Positions 1 to 9,268 of a stretch of 64,000 nucleotides of DNA are shown piece after piece. The stretch's first letter is position 1; every line of letters begins with the position of its first letter. The notes under the pieces were generated by a model. It made no database searches and was not told the DNA's origin. It saw nothing but the letters and a program-made list of their open reading frames with translations. A program made the position numbers and the translations under genes. The stretch covers positions 89,802 to 153,801 of the forward strand of contig JAISHK010000008.1 in the NCBI GenBank assembly GCA_031262585.1. Reading direction: 5' to 3'. The stretch comes from Endomicrobium sp. (GTDB lineage Bacteria; Elusimicrobiota; Endomicrobiia; Endomicrobiales; Endomicrobiaceae).

Positions 1-279
1 AAAAGGAATTACAATATCTTCCAAAGAAGTCTTACTTAAATCTGAAAGTTTTGTTTTTTTTTCCTCTAGTATTTTTGCAGCAATATTCTCAAATTCTATC
101 TTTAGTATGTCGCTAATTTTAGTTTGATTTGAAATATTATCATTTAAATTTTTTATTTTTTGATCGTTCACAGCATTATCTTTTAATAAGGATACATATT
201 TAAAGATTAATACAGAAACACCTATTGCAATGCCAAGCGAAAATATTAAAACCCAAAATATTATATTTATATTATTCAT
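1..279 (-). CDS. rmuC: RmuC-like DNA recombination protein, N-terminal part (cut by window edge)
   Basis: The reading frame starts at ATG 279 and runs off the left edge after 93 codons without a stop. It opens with one hydrophobic segment (residues 5-25) and continues into a charged coiled-coil stretch. It then enters the sequence FENIAAKILEEK, followed by a DLSKTSLEDIVIPF-like segment, which matches the start of the conserved RmuC domain. RmuC proteins are inner-membrane-anchored, nuclease-fold proteins that limit certain DNA rearrangements. A GGA lies about 9 bases before the ATG. The identification rests on the N-terminal architecture and the FENIA..ILEEK block only; the catalytic part lies outside the window. 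Confidence 0.7.
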   Translation of the reverse strand, partial: MNNINIIFWVLIFSLGIAIGVSVLIFKYVSLLKDNAVNDQKIKNLNDNISNQTKISDILKIEFENIAAKILEEKKTKLSDLSKTSLEDIVIPF

Positions 280-303
280 AAAAATTTTCCAAAACTCTAA
301 TTA

Positions 304-420
304 TCAACATTTTCCTATAATACTTTCTAATGCTTTTCGTTTAACTTCAACCCCTAGATCTGAAAAATTTAATACATGCTTTTTATTTTTAAAAACTGTC
401 GCTATAGTAAGTTTAAACAT
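304..420 (-). CDS. Small ORF of 38 codons upstream of rmuC, doubtful
   Basis: ATG 420 to TGA 304 encodes 38 residues (MFKLTIATVFKNKKHVLNFS...) ending 24 bases before rmuC. There is no good ribosome binding site and I recognise no family. It lies downstream of a sigma-70-like promoter (479-507) and of the dead sensor kinase, so it may be a tail fragment of that pseudogene rather than a gene. Confidence 0.2.
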   Translation of the reverse strand: MFKLTIATVFKNKKHVLNFSDLGVEVKRKALESIIGKC

Positions 421-478
421 AATGTCTTTTGCATTAGTATAATATTAATGTTCAAAACTTAACATCCGTATAGAATTT

Positions 479-507
479 ATTATAGCATAAGCAAGCTTCT
501 TTGTGAA
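479..507 (-). promoter_or_regulatory. Sigma-70-type promoter reading toward rmuC
   Basis: On the minus strand TTCACA (502-507) and TATAAT (479-484) are separated by exactly 17 bases. This is a near-consensus promoter. The predicted start near 472 would give a leader of about 190 bases before rmuC. Confidence 0.55.
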
Positions 508-519
508 ATTTTTAATAAT

Positions 520-1000
520 TTTTTGACTTCTTTGAACAGTACATATATATTTTTAATCTCTTTTATCGTTTTTCATTAAAAGTTTTATCTTGCAATAAAA
601 TTGTGTAAACTGATTTTTAAATTCATGTGCAAAGCAATCGGCAAGTTCTCAAATTTACATAAATTTATTTTGCTGAATAATTTTAAAGCTTATTTCCATT
701 TGTATATTGCGTTTTTATAATATTCAAAATACGTTATGTTTAAAATTAACAGCATCACCAAATGAAATAATTTTTTCTCTCTATCAAGAAACAGTTTATT
801 GGAATTATTTTTTTGTGAAACTTCTTTAAATTTATATTTTATTATATTTTGATAGTTCTATATTATATATATCACCATTTTCTCTTATAAATCTGCATAA
901 ACAATGTATTTGATATTATGAAATTCAGAATTTTTTATAATAGAGAACTACTGCAAATATTCTAGTTTTTTGGTTTACCATACAAATATAAAAACAAAAT
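520..1000 (-). pseudogene. Decayed sensor histidine kinase (membrane segment, PAS, H-box)
   Basis: Reading the minus strand through stops gives, in order, a hydrophobic helix (SVLIIAILFLYLYGKPK, about 961-1018), then a PAS/PAC-like segment CRFIRENGDIYNIELSKYN (about 841-895), then ELADCFAHEFKNQFTQF (about 598-648). The last piece has the A-H-E-x-K-N arrangement of a HisKA phosphoacceptor H-box. The PAS and H-box pieces share one frame, which contains several TAA/TGA stops; 781-840 is open only in another frame, so there is a frameshift as well. No ATPase domain is recognisable. What is seen is a broken frame with two kinase signatures. That it was a PAS-type sensor kinase is an inference from their order. 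Confidence 0.5.
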
Positions 1001-2104
1001 AGCAATAATTAACACACTTATAATAAGATTAATTTATATTATTTATTGAAATAAAATAGACCATAATCTTTTATTTATATGCTTTCTATATATAAAATAC
1101 TCATTATTTACAAAAATAATATTTTTATTTTTAACTTTTTTGTTGTTTAAAACATTAATTACAAAACAATAACTTTCTCATTAATAAACATTTTTTTAGA
1201 ATTCTATCAATTTCACTATTCTATCTAAGATAACCAAAAAGAATTCATTTATTAATATTTAAAACATAAACAAAAAAAGCTAAAATTACCTCTGAAACTA
1301 TTAAGTATTTTGCTTATAATTTTTTATCTACATTCGGATAAAATATAATATTATTTTTAATAAATGATAACTTAATAATCTCTTCCACATCTACAATTAT
1401 TAGTTCTGTATCTCTTATCATTACATTTTTTGAGTGATTTTGAAGATAATTTAAAAAAAGAATCTACTATAAATATAATTGAAATTATTATTGCTGATGA
1501 TAAATATTTTCAATAAAAACGCGATATAATTCTGTATTCTTTCAAACTTCATACACATAATTTTAAAGTATTTAAAATGAAATCTATCACTATGATAATC
1601 ATCAATGTAAAATAAGCAATATCATCATGACAAAATAAACAACTAAAAGAACAAAATATCCTTAAATATTAAATCGCTAAAAATAAAACTCCACTAAAGA
1701 CACAACAATATAAGAAAATACTAAATACTTAATAATGTGTTTCTTGCTAAATTTTAAGCACGTTTTTACTGTTACAATAAAAAAACCAACACAAGAAAAC
1801 AAATTTTTAATAAAAAACAAAGAATTACGTACATAAAATCACTACATGAAAATATTCTTATAAATTTTACAACTAAAAAATAAATAGTAAAAACATAGTC
1901 ACAGATAAGATAGGTAGATTAGCTTAATCTTACTATATACTATAAAACAAACTATACAAAACATAAGTATAACAACACAAAAAAATTATACAACTATGTT
2001 TTAGACAAAAATTTTGCAAATCCATTTATTATCATGATTTTTAAATCTATTTGCATAACAAAATGAAATATAAACATATAATATAGTCATGGTCATTTAA
2101 AAAT
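1001..2104. other. Gene-poor spacer with hydrophobic relics
   Basis: No intact gene was found on either strand. The minus strand yields short hydrophobic stretches broken by stops, such as DIAYFTLMIIIVIDFILN around 1590-1650. These could be the decayed membrane-sensor part of the kinase pseudogene at 520-1000, but I cannot prove the connection. Confidence 0.35.
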
Positions 2105-2989
2105 CTATTTATTAGAACAAATTTCTTTGTAATTACAACGTTTACAGAAGAACAAATTACTTGTCGAAGGAAAATATTTTTTATCTTTAGGAATATTTTT
2201 TTCTATATTTATAAGAAAGTTATACATATCTTTTGTTTCTTCAGCTACAGTATTAGCAAATTCTTTAATTAAAAAATTATTGATTTTAATATATTGTTCA
2301 TTGTATTGCGGGTAAAGATATGTAAGAATAGGTATGATATCTGAAACATCTTTACCGAAATGGTAATTGACCCAAAGAGAATATCCCATAATCTGTCTCG
2401 AATGCTTGTTCATATCAACTTTCCCCGTTTTCCAATCCATAATAAATATTTTATCTAATATAGGGAATAAAAAATCCACTTTGCAAAAAACTTTATAGTT
2501 ATTTATTCTAGTTTCTCCAAAGCCATCCGGTTCTATAATCCATTCAGAACTACTCGGCAAAGCATTTTTTTCAAGCCACGTAAATCTTGAGCTATTAAGC
2601 AAATTTTCTAACATATTCTTAACCTTCTCATAAATTTCAGAATTTGAAATAAGTTCACCATTATAGTAATGTTCAAAAAAAGTTTTTGAATTGCAGTATC
2701 TTTCCGTCAAATTAAGAGAATATTTAAAAAGTTTGTTTTTATTTATAGGTTTTGAGCTTATTTGATACCTTTTAAGCATATCTCTTATAATATCATGTAC
2801 AATATTTCCAACTTCTAATGCTTTAGATGTTAAATTTTTTAAAAATTGTATTTTTTCTAAAGGAATGGCTTCATCAAATTTCGCATAATAATCATAAAAA
2901 TATTGTCTTTTACAGTTTGAAAATCTATCATATCTCGATATAGACCATCCCAAAATGTCGGTATAGCTAAACTTTTTTATATTAATCAT
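2105..2989 (-). CDS. PD-(D/E)XK nuclease family protein with probable [4Fe-4S] cysteines
   Basis: This 294-residue protein resembles the nuclease domain of AddB/RecB and Cas4. It opens with the SxSRYDRFxxCKRQYFYDYY block typical of this group. The predicted catalytic elements are VGNIVHDII (His of motif I), FCKVDFLF (metal-binding Asp) and IMDWKTGK (D-x-K). One cysteine near the N-terminus (C26) and three at the C-terminus (C282, C285, C291; C-x2-C-x5-C) match the split four-cysteine Fe-S staple of AddB and Cas4. No helicase or cas gene is adjacent, so it stands alone. ATG 2989 is preceded by AGGAG. The family assignment is good; the cellular role is unknown, with DNA repair the likeliest. 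Confidence 0.75.
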   Translation of the reverse strand: MINIKKFSYTDILGWSISRYDRFSNCKRQYFYDYYAKFDEAIPLEKIQFLKNLTSKALEVGNIVHDIIRDMLKRYQISSKPINKNKLFKYSLNLTERYCNSKTFFEHYYNGELISNSEIYEKVKNMLENLLNSSRFTWLEKNALPSSSEWIIEPDGFGETRINNYKVFCKVDFLFPILDKIFIMDWKTGKVDMNKHSRQIMGYSLWVNYHFGKDVSDIIPILTYLYPQYNEQYIKINNFLIKEFANTVAEETKDMYNFLINIEKNIPKDKKYFPSTSNLFFCKRCNYKEICSNK

Positions 2990-3146
2990 ATTCTAAAAAC
3001 TCCTTTTAAAATAATTGGAATATATTGAAAAATACGTTATTGCTAAAATTGTTATGAATAGACACAATTTACACTAATTTTAGCGACGAGTGTAAAGGGG
3101 CAAGGTAAAACTTTCACTCCATTTAAACATATAGGGGACAGCATTA

Positions 3147-4601
3147 TTAACCATAAGGCGTAAGTAAGCGGTATGCATTATTTCTTATACGTTTAAGCAA
3201 TGAGACATTCGCACAGTCGTGAGTTGTCATAAGTTTTGACTTTGCTTTTTTTAACTCTACAATACAATTAAGTTTTTTGGCTAAATTTTCGCTAAAAATT
3301 TCCATGTTAGACTCAAAGTTAAGCTTAAAACTTCTCACATCCCAATTTGCCGAACCTACAAAAATCCATTTGTCATCTACAATGAAAATTTTACTGTGAT
3401 CAAAAGGTTGTGGCGTTCTATAAATCTTTACTCCACGATTAATTAACCTTAAAAAATTAGGTTCCATAGCTTTATTAATAAAATTATAATCACTTTTTTC
3501 TGGTATAATTATTTCTACGTTAATATTTTTCATAGCCGACATTTCTAAAGCAGTTAAAATATCATCTTCAGGCAAAAAGTAAGGCGTTACTATGAGAATT
3601 TTTCTTATGGCTGTATTAATAGCACCATTAATAATAAGTTCTATTATTCCAGTTTTGTTATCTGGTCCATCTGGGATCATTCTGGCTGAAATATCTCCCT
3701 CCTTGTTTTTTTGTAGACCTTTAGATATAGATTGAAATTTTTTACCAGTAACAAACTCCCAATCATCTTCAAAAATTTCAGATATTTGTTCTATAACGGG
3801 ACCTTTAATCTTAAAAGTGATATCTAAAATACCATTTTTAAAATCATTAATTAAAACATTTTGTTTTGAAAGATTCATGCCTCCAAAAAACGCTGTTTGA
3901 CCATCAATTATCATAATTTTTCTATGATTCCTTAAATTTACAAACGGCAAAGATATCGGAATACTAGGCGGCAAAAATATTCCGTATTTTAATCCTTTAA
4001 TTTTGGTAAGCTTTTTTTCTATTGAACGATGAAAAAATTTTAAAGATCCTATGCCATCAAGCAAAATTTTTATTACCGCACCATTATTAACAGCATTTTT
4101 AAAAGCTTCTAAAAACTTAACAGTTTCACTATCATAATCAAAAATATAACTTGAGATCAAAACTTCTTTTTTGGCATTTTGTATAACTTTTATCATCTCT
4201 GGATATGCTTCAATACCATTTTGCAAAGGCTCTATAGAATTCCCAAAACTAAAAGTTTGAGGATACACTTTGTACCCAAAGGTTACAAACTGTTTATAGT
4301 TTAGAGGGAAATCTATAAAAATATTATTTATTACGTCATAAGAATATTTTTCCAAATTGAGTTTTTTTCTTAATCGACCACCTTTTCTTTTTATTCTATT
4401 AATACCAAAAAAAATATATAAAATTGTACCTATAAATGGAGATAAAAAAATAAGGGCTATCCATCCTACAGAGCTTTTAATATCATCTTTATACAAAAGT
4501 ATATGAACACTTGTTCCTATAGATAGAGCAAGGTAAATACTTGTTGCAACGATAGTGCTAAAATCAAAATTAATAAAGTTAGAAAAGATTTTAGTAACCA
4601 T
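3147..4601 (-). CDS. cls: Cardiolipin synthase (phospholipase D family)
   Basis: Cardiolipin synthase joins two phosphatidylglycerols, or PG and another phospholipid, at the inner membrane. The protein has 484 residues, the usual length. Two N-terminal membrane helices (about 15-35 and 45-66) precede two HKD motifs: HRKIMIIDG (H226, K228) with GGMN following, and HSKIFIVDD (H402, K404, D409) with GSANWDVRS following. Both halves of the active site therefore look intact. It is a single gene transcribed away from ispD, with its own promoter at 4704-4733. A GGA sits about 9 bases before the start. Confidence 0.9.
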   Translation of the reverse strand: MVTKIFSNFINFDFSTIVATSIYLALSIGTSVHILLYKDDIKSSVGWIALIFLSPFIGTILYIFFGINRIKRKGGRLRKKLNLEKYSYDVINNIFIDFPLNYKQFVTFGYKVYPQTFSFGNSIEPLQNGIEAYPEMIKVIQNAKKEVLISSYIFDYDSETVKFLEAFKNAVNNGAVIKILLDGIGSLKFFHRSIEKKLTKIKGLKYGIFLPPSIPISLPFVNLRNHRKIMIIDGQTAFFGGMNLSKQNVLINDFKNGILDITFKIKGPVIEQISEIFEDDWEFVTGKKFQSISKGLQKNKEGDISARMIPDGPDNKTGIIELIINGAINTAIRKILIVTPYFLPEDDILTALEMSAMKNINVEIIIPEKSDYNFINKAMEPNFLRLINRGVKIYRTPQPFDHSKIFIVDDKWIFVGSANWDVRSFKLNFESNMEIFSENLAKKLNCIVELKKAKSKLMTTHDCANVSLLKRIRNNAYRLLTPYG

Positions 4602-5012
4602 TATATCAATCCATGACTTCCTGTAATAAATAACAAGACTAAATCAACTCGTAAGCTCTATGCGATTATCAAACATCAGCTTATTTTATTAAGAAATATT
4701 AACAGTATAAATAAAAAGTAAGTTAATTGACAAAATTATTATATAAAAATAATGTGCTAAAATCATCTTTTAGAATTTTTATAATTTAATTTACACTTTT
4801 TAATTGACAAATAACAAACATCACTATCATTTACCAATTAATAAACTTTATTATAAAATATATATTATTAATCAGACCACTTTTTAAAACAAGGTTTAAA
4901 ACTTGGAATCGAAATAAGCACATTAAAACAAATTTATTTGCATATAATTATTAAACAACAATAAAAATAGTTGATAAATTAGTAAATATTGATACATAAA
5001 AGGATAATTCTA
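4602..5012. other. Divergent spacer between cls and ispD
   Basis: This is AT-rich sequence with the cls promoter on the minus strand and a TATAAT (4943-4948) on the plus strand that could serve ispD, although no good -35 accompanies it. I see no coding relic. Confidence 0.4.
4704..4733 (-). promoter_or_regulatory. Predicted promoter of cls
   Basis: On the minus strand TTGTCA (4728-4733) and TATACT (4704-4709) are 18 bases apart, each matching consensus at 5 of 6 positions. The leader to the cls start would be about 95 bases. Confidence 0.5.
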
Positions 5013-5669
5013 ATGAAGAGAGCGGCAATAATAGTAGCTGCAGGCCAAGGGAAACGAGTTGGAAGAAAAGTTCCAAAGCAATTTTTAAAAATAAAAGGAA
5101 AAGCAATGTTTTTGTGGAGTGCAAACACATTTGCTTCGATAAAGCAATTTGAACGAATAATAATAGTAGTACCACCTAATATGGTTAAATTCTTAACAAA
5201 GAAATATAAAAATAAATTTGAATTTGTGACTGGCGGGAAAGAAAGATTTGATTCCGTAAAGAAGGGACTTAGTATTATAGGGAATGACATAGATTTTGTA
5301 GCAATACATGACGCATCTAGACCTCTCATAAATAAAAAAGATATACTTTCAGTTTTAAAAGAAGCAGAAAAAACAAAAGCAGCAATAGCGGTTGAAAAAA
5401 CAAAAGATACTATAAAAATAGTGTCAGATAAGAATCAGATATTAAAAACTCTAAATAGAACAATTTTAAGAAATGCTCAAACACCTCAAATTTTTGAAAG
5501 AAAACTTATAAAAGAAGCATATCAAGAGAAAATAGCATCAAATACTACAGATGATGCTCAATTAGTAGAAAGATTAAAAATAAAAATATCCGCAATAGAA
5601 ACAAAATTTGCAAATTTTAAAGTAAGCACTAAAGAGGATTTTAGAGTAATAGAAAAATTATTAAAATAA
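5013..5669 (+). CDS. ispD: 2-C-methyl-D-erythritol 4-phosphate cytidylyltransferase
   Basis: IspD transfers CMP from CTP to MEP, the third step of the non-mevalonate isoprenoid pathway. The 218-residue protein has the nucleotide-binding start IIVAAGQGKRVGRKVPKQF, IHDASRPL and NTTDDAQLVE, and ends with the usual TKEDFRVIEKLL. The start at ATG 5013 was chosen because AGGA lies 9 bases upstream and the protein then begins MKRAAIIVAAG, as in the family; an upstream TTG would add eight non-conserved residues. A MerR-type gene follows after about 40 bases and may be cotranscribed. Confidence 0.93.
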   Translation: MKRAAIIVAAGQGKRVGRKVPKQFLKIKGKAMFLWSANTFASIKQFERIIIVVPPNMVKFLTKKYKNKFEFVTGGKERFDSVKKGLSIIGNDIDFVAIHDASRPLINKKDILSVLKEAEKTKAAIAVEKTKDTIKIVSDKNQILKTLNRTILRNAQTPQIFERKLIKEAYQEKIASNTTDDAQLVERLKIKISAIETKFANFKVSTKEDFRVIEKLLK

Positions 5670-5708
5670 GTTTAAACAAGCAAAATTTTATTGATAAGGA
5701 ACAGTAAA

Positions 5709-6083
5709 ATGTGTGGAAAAATCATAATAGATGATAAAGAATATTATAATATAGGTGAAGCATCACAAATAACACTAGTACCAAAATATACTTTAAGATA
5801 TTGGGAAAAACAGTTCGGACTTTTAGGACCAGTGAGGAAAAGTAACGGAATAAGAAAATATAGCAAAGAAGACATAGATGCAATCTTTAAAATAAAAGAA
5901 TTGTTATATAAAAAAAGGTATAGCATAGAAGGAGCAAGTAAATATCTAAAAGGAGAAAAACGAAGAAAACTTGCAGAAGGACAAAAAGAATTTGATATAG
6001 ATATAGAAAAGACATCAGATAGCAAGATTTTAAGAAATATAAAAGAAGAGTTGAGGAGTATTATAAAAATACTAAAAGGATAA
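5709..6083 (+). CDS. MerR-family transcriptional regulator
   Basis: This 124-residue protein has a MerR-type winged helix at about residues 14-75: NIGEASQITLVPKYTLRYWEKQFG, then RKYSKEDIDAIFKIKELLYKKRYSIEGASKYLKGE. A short charged helical tail follows, with no cysteines placed as in metal-sensing MerR proteins. The ligand and targets are unknown. AAGGA 8 bases upstream of ATG 5709 selects this start over an upstream TTG. It follows ispD by 39 bases on the same strand. Confidence 0.85.
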   Translation: MCGKIIIDDKEYYNIGEASQITLVPKYTLRYWEKQFGLLGPVRKSNGIRKYSKEDIDAIFKIKELLYKKRYSIEGASKYLKGEKRRKLAEGQKEFDIDIEKTSDSKILRNIKEELRSIIKILKG

Positions 6084-7340
6084 TATTATTATTCAATACT
6101 AGACATCTAAAATCCTAAAGGAAACTTATTTGCTTTACTTTTCTTCAACTGTTGCCTATAAAAAAACATATCACTATTATGTTAATTTTATACTCGCGAG
6201 AATGTCATTATTCTTAGAATTAATATTTATAGCTGAAGTTGTGGAAATAATTGACCCCCTATTAATGGGTATAATGTTGTTGCCTATATTGGAAGATACG
6301 TTCTATGTAGAATTGTAATCTCGTTGTTAATTTGTTTTAATCTTTCAAAAACCCAGTAAAATTTCCTACAAAAGAAATTGTCAAGTTTTACTAATTACAT
6401 CTATGTTTCTCAAGATGTTTTTATTTATTGTAGTGATAATATCAGTTTTTGCTTTTTCAAAATCTCATTCTATTTTTACATTAAAAGCTTCAAACTTTTA
6501 TATTGTACAAAACTGTTAAGTTATTTTCTTTGTCGTTAATTTATCATTTATGCTGATTAAATTTTAAAATCTGATTATCGAATTTTAAAATTATATTGTT
6601 AATTTTTAATATTTTTTTCTTATTTCGCTGTTTTTATCCCTTGCTGTGCTCATAATTACCATTAATCCCGAAATTACGTTAATATCATGAGTATTTCTCT
6701 CAAACTGTTTTAACCAAAACCACATTAAAATTACTGATACTACTCTTTTCATTTTACTCTATCTTCTGTTAATTTTTAGTTTTTTAAATTTTAATTTTTA
6801 TTTAATCAAATAATTATTGCTAGCATATATTGTTTATTTATTGTAATATCCTTTTTCAAAAAATTAACAGAAAATATAAATTCATTGCAAAATTTTGCAA
6901 TAATCTAACTGTAAAAGAATTCTTATAGCTAAACTGTTATACAACATCTTGTTGTAATTTTTTACAAACAATATAAGATTTGACTTATTGTGGAGCAAAA
7001 ATTTTCTTTAGTTTATTTAAGTACATTATATTATTTTCGTATTACAAATTTTTATTTAAAGTTATTTTATTAATTTTTTAAACCATCTTAACTAATACTT
7101 AAATCAGCATGATCACGATATAATATTGACTAATTACTTAAGAACAAGGTATACTATAAGACATCTTGTATTATTTAATAGTTAATTATTGCCAAATTTA
7201 TATAAATGTTTTTAATTTATTTTTATACGTAATAAATATTTTCAACCTAAATGGAAGATTATGATTACTCAATAGAAAGAAGTAAAACAATTTAAAAACA
7301 TTTGCTGCTTACAATATAATAATAAAAAAGGAGTAATAAA
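6084..7340. other. 1.26-kb decayed spacer before pyk
   Basis: No intact gene was found. Short stop-limited frames remain: a signal-peptide-like MFLKMFLFIVVIISVFAFSK on the plus strand near 6402-6460, and MKRVVSVILMWFWLKQF on the minus strand near 6750. A 62-codon plus-strand frame (6130-6318) has no homology I recognise. A perfect 18-base palindrome ATTGCAAAATTTTGCAAT lies near 6885-6902. A TATAAT just upstream of pyk (7315-7320) is too close to the ribosome binding site to be a confident -10. Confidence 0.35.
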
Positions 7341-8366
7341 GTGAATAAGACAGAAATTGTTTGTACAATGGGACCGTCAATACGTTCCCCCGAAGTTTTA
7401 AAAAATTTATCTGACAATGGAATGAAGATTGTAAGACTTAACTTCTCGCATGGAACATTTGTAGAATACGAAAAAGACATCGCGTTAATTAGAACATTAA
7501 ACAAGGATTACAATAAAAACATAAAAATTCTTGCAGATCTTGAAGGACATAGAATAAGAATTGGAAAAATTGAAGGTGATAAAGTAGAATTAAGAAATGG
7601 ACAAAAACTTATTCTTACAAATAGAAACATTATAGGAAACAATAAAATAATATCTATAGATTATGCAAATTCACTAACCGACATTAAAAAAGGTATCACT
7701 GTATTTATTGATGATGGAAATCTTACACTAAAAGTTATATCTTCAAAAAAAGATGAGCTCGTTACTGAAGTCCAAAGGGACTATGTTTTAAAAACACATA
7801 AAGGAGTAAATATTCCAGAAGCAAGGCTTAACTTTGAATTATTAGAAGAAAAAGATTACAAAGGTTTTATGTTTGCTTTGAAAAATAAAGTTGATTACGT
7901 AGCGAATTCTTTTGTAAGAGATGCTCAAGATATGAAACCATTAATAGATATTTTAAAAGTGGCAAATAATACAGATTGTAAACTAATTGCTAAAATTGAA
8001 GATATGTCAGGCATTGAACATATAGACGAAATTCTTGAAGTTACAGATGGCATAATGGTTGCAAGAGGTGATATGGGAATATCTATACCTATATACTCAG
8101 TTCCAATAATGCAAAAATTCATAATAAATAAATGTAAAAAACATAAAAAATTTGTAATCACTGCTACTCAAATGCTTGAAAGCATGATTAAAAATCCCGT
8201 TCCTACGAGAGCCGAAGTTAGTGATGTAGCTAATGCAGTACTTGATGGAACAAATTATACTATGCTTTCAGCCGAAACCTCAGTAGGAAATTATCCTGAA
8301 AGAGCTGTTGAGATAATGTGGAACGTAATAAAATATACTGAAGAGAATATAGATAAAATTAATTAA
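7341..8366 (+). CDS. pyk: Pyruvate kinase lacking the C-terminal regulatory domain
   Basis: Pyruvate kinase makes pyruvate and ATP from PEP and ADP. At 341 residues the protein covers the catalytic barrel and the B domain but ends after PERAVEIM, without the roughly 120-residue C-terminal domain of typical 470-residue enzymes. Conserved blocks are RLNFSHG, FIDDGN, KGVNIPEARL, VANSFVRDAQD, LIAKIEDMSGI, GIMVARGDMG, TATQMLESM and PTRAEVSDVANAVLDG. The cation loop reads ADLEGHRIRIG rather than DTKGPEIRTG, which resembles the DLQGPKIR[VLI] form reported for K+-independent enzymes. The start is GTG with GGAG upstream. No remnant of the lost domain is visible downstream. Confidence 0.9.
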   Translation: MNKTEIVCTMGPSIRSPEVLKNLSDNGMKIVRLNFSHGTFVEYEKDIALIRTLNKDYNKNIKILADLEGHRIRIGKIEGDKVELRNGQKLILTNRNIIGNNKIISIDYANSLTDIKKGITVFIDDGNLTLKVISSKKDELVTEVQRDYVLKTHKGVNIPEARLNFELLEEKDYKGFMFALKNKVDYVANSFVRDAQDMKPLIDILKVANNTDCKLIAKIEDMSGIEHIDEILEVTDGIMVARGDMGISIPIYSVPIMQKFIINKCKKHKKFVITATQMLESMIKNPVPTRAEVSDVANAVLDGTNYTMLSAETSVGNYPERAVEIMWNVIKYTEENIDKIN

Positions 8367-8512
8367 AGCACCTTTGAATTTTAAAATGTAATTGCTGTGT
8401 TATTAGGAATTCCAGTTATTAAAAATTGATTATATAAAGATGTTTTACAAATTTTCTTCCTGTTACAATTATAATTAACGTATCAACATTATACTAATCA
8501 AGTGGAGAAAAA

Positions 8513-9220
8513 ATGAGCATTATTTACTCGTTCATAGCAGCAAGTGCCGCAATGGTTGGGGCATTAATAATAGTAACATTTCACAAATGGTCTGAAAAAA
8601 ATTCTTTTCTTATAATAAATTTTGCCGCTGGAATAATGCTAACACTTGCTTTTATAAACTTAATACCTACAGGTTTCGAATTTAATTCTTCAATAATGAT
8701 ATATGTTCTTATAGGTTTTTTAAGTATGTTTTTCTTGCAATTTGTTGTTCTGTTTCATCCATGCCATGATTATAAATGCTCCAAACACACAGACATAATA
8801 TCGATTGCAGGCCTCTCTTTGCATTCATTAATTGACGGATTGATGATTGCAATAGGATTTGAAGCCAACTCGAACCTAGGAATTCTTACAACTCTTGCTA
8901 TATTATTCCACAAACTCCCAGATGGAATAACCATTTCCGGAATTTTACTACACAATAAAGCTTCTAATAAAAAAATTTTAAAATCTTCTTTGCTTACTGC
9001 TGGTTTTACTCCATTAGGTACCGTGTCAGGAACATTACTATTTAAAAATATACCAATATCTCCCCTTGCGCTCGGAGCTTTTCTAGGCATAACAGCAGGT
9101 TCTTTCATTTTTTTAGCTGCTTCAGATTTAATTCCCGAGACTCACAAATCTACAAACAGAACCACTGCATTAATGCTATTTATAGGTGTCATTGTTATCT
9201 TAGTTACTAATATATTATAA
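8513..9220 (+). CDS. ZIP-family metal transporter
   Basis: This 235-residue polytopic membrane protein (about 7-8 helices) belongs to the ZIP family, which imports Zn2+, Fe2+ or Mn2+ into the cytoplasm. The intramembrane metal site is visible as HSLIDGLMIAIGF and HKLPDGITISG, matching the paired histidine-containing helices of ZIP proteins. A His/Cys-rich cytoplasmic loop (HPCHDYKCSKH) lies between helices 3 and 4. ATG 8513 follows GGAG. It resembles the ZupT/GufA branch, but substrate cannot be assigned from sequence alone. Confidence 0.85.
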   Translation: MSIIYSFIAASAAMVGALIIVTFHKWSEKNSFLIINFAAGIMLTLAFINLIPTGFEFNSSIMIYVLIGFLSMFFLQFVVLFHPCHDYKCSKHTDIISIAGLSLHSLIDGLMIAIGFEANSNLGILTTLAILFHKLPDGITISGILLHNKASNKKILKSSLLTAGFTPLGTVSGTLLFKNIPISPLALGAFLGITAGSFIFLAASDLIPETHKSTNRTTALMLFIGVIVILVTNIL

Positions 9221-9268
9221 AATTTTAAAACACCCAGTATTTTGACATATTTCTTGGTTTATTGTTAA

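Noticed and set aside
3060..3146. GC-richer patch with GAGTG...CACTC after cls, considered as a terminator
   Set aside because: The stem has a bulge, a 13-base loop and no T tract on the minus strand.
4727..4732. Plus-strand TTGACA upstream of ispD
   Set aside because: The same bases serve as the better-matched cls -35 on the other strand, and no good -10 follows at 16-18 bases on the plus strand.
6130..6318. 62-codon plus-strand ORF after the MerR gene
   Set aside because: No ribosome binding site, no family features, lies in a spacer with relics; kept only as part of the spacer description.
6885..6902. 18-base palindrome ATTGCAAAATTTTGCAAT as operator
   Set aside because: Short AT-rich palindromes are expected by chance here and it is 440 bases from the nearest gene start.
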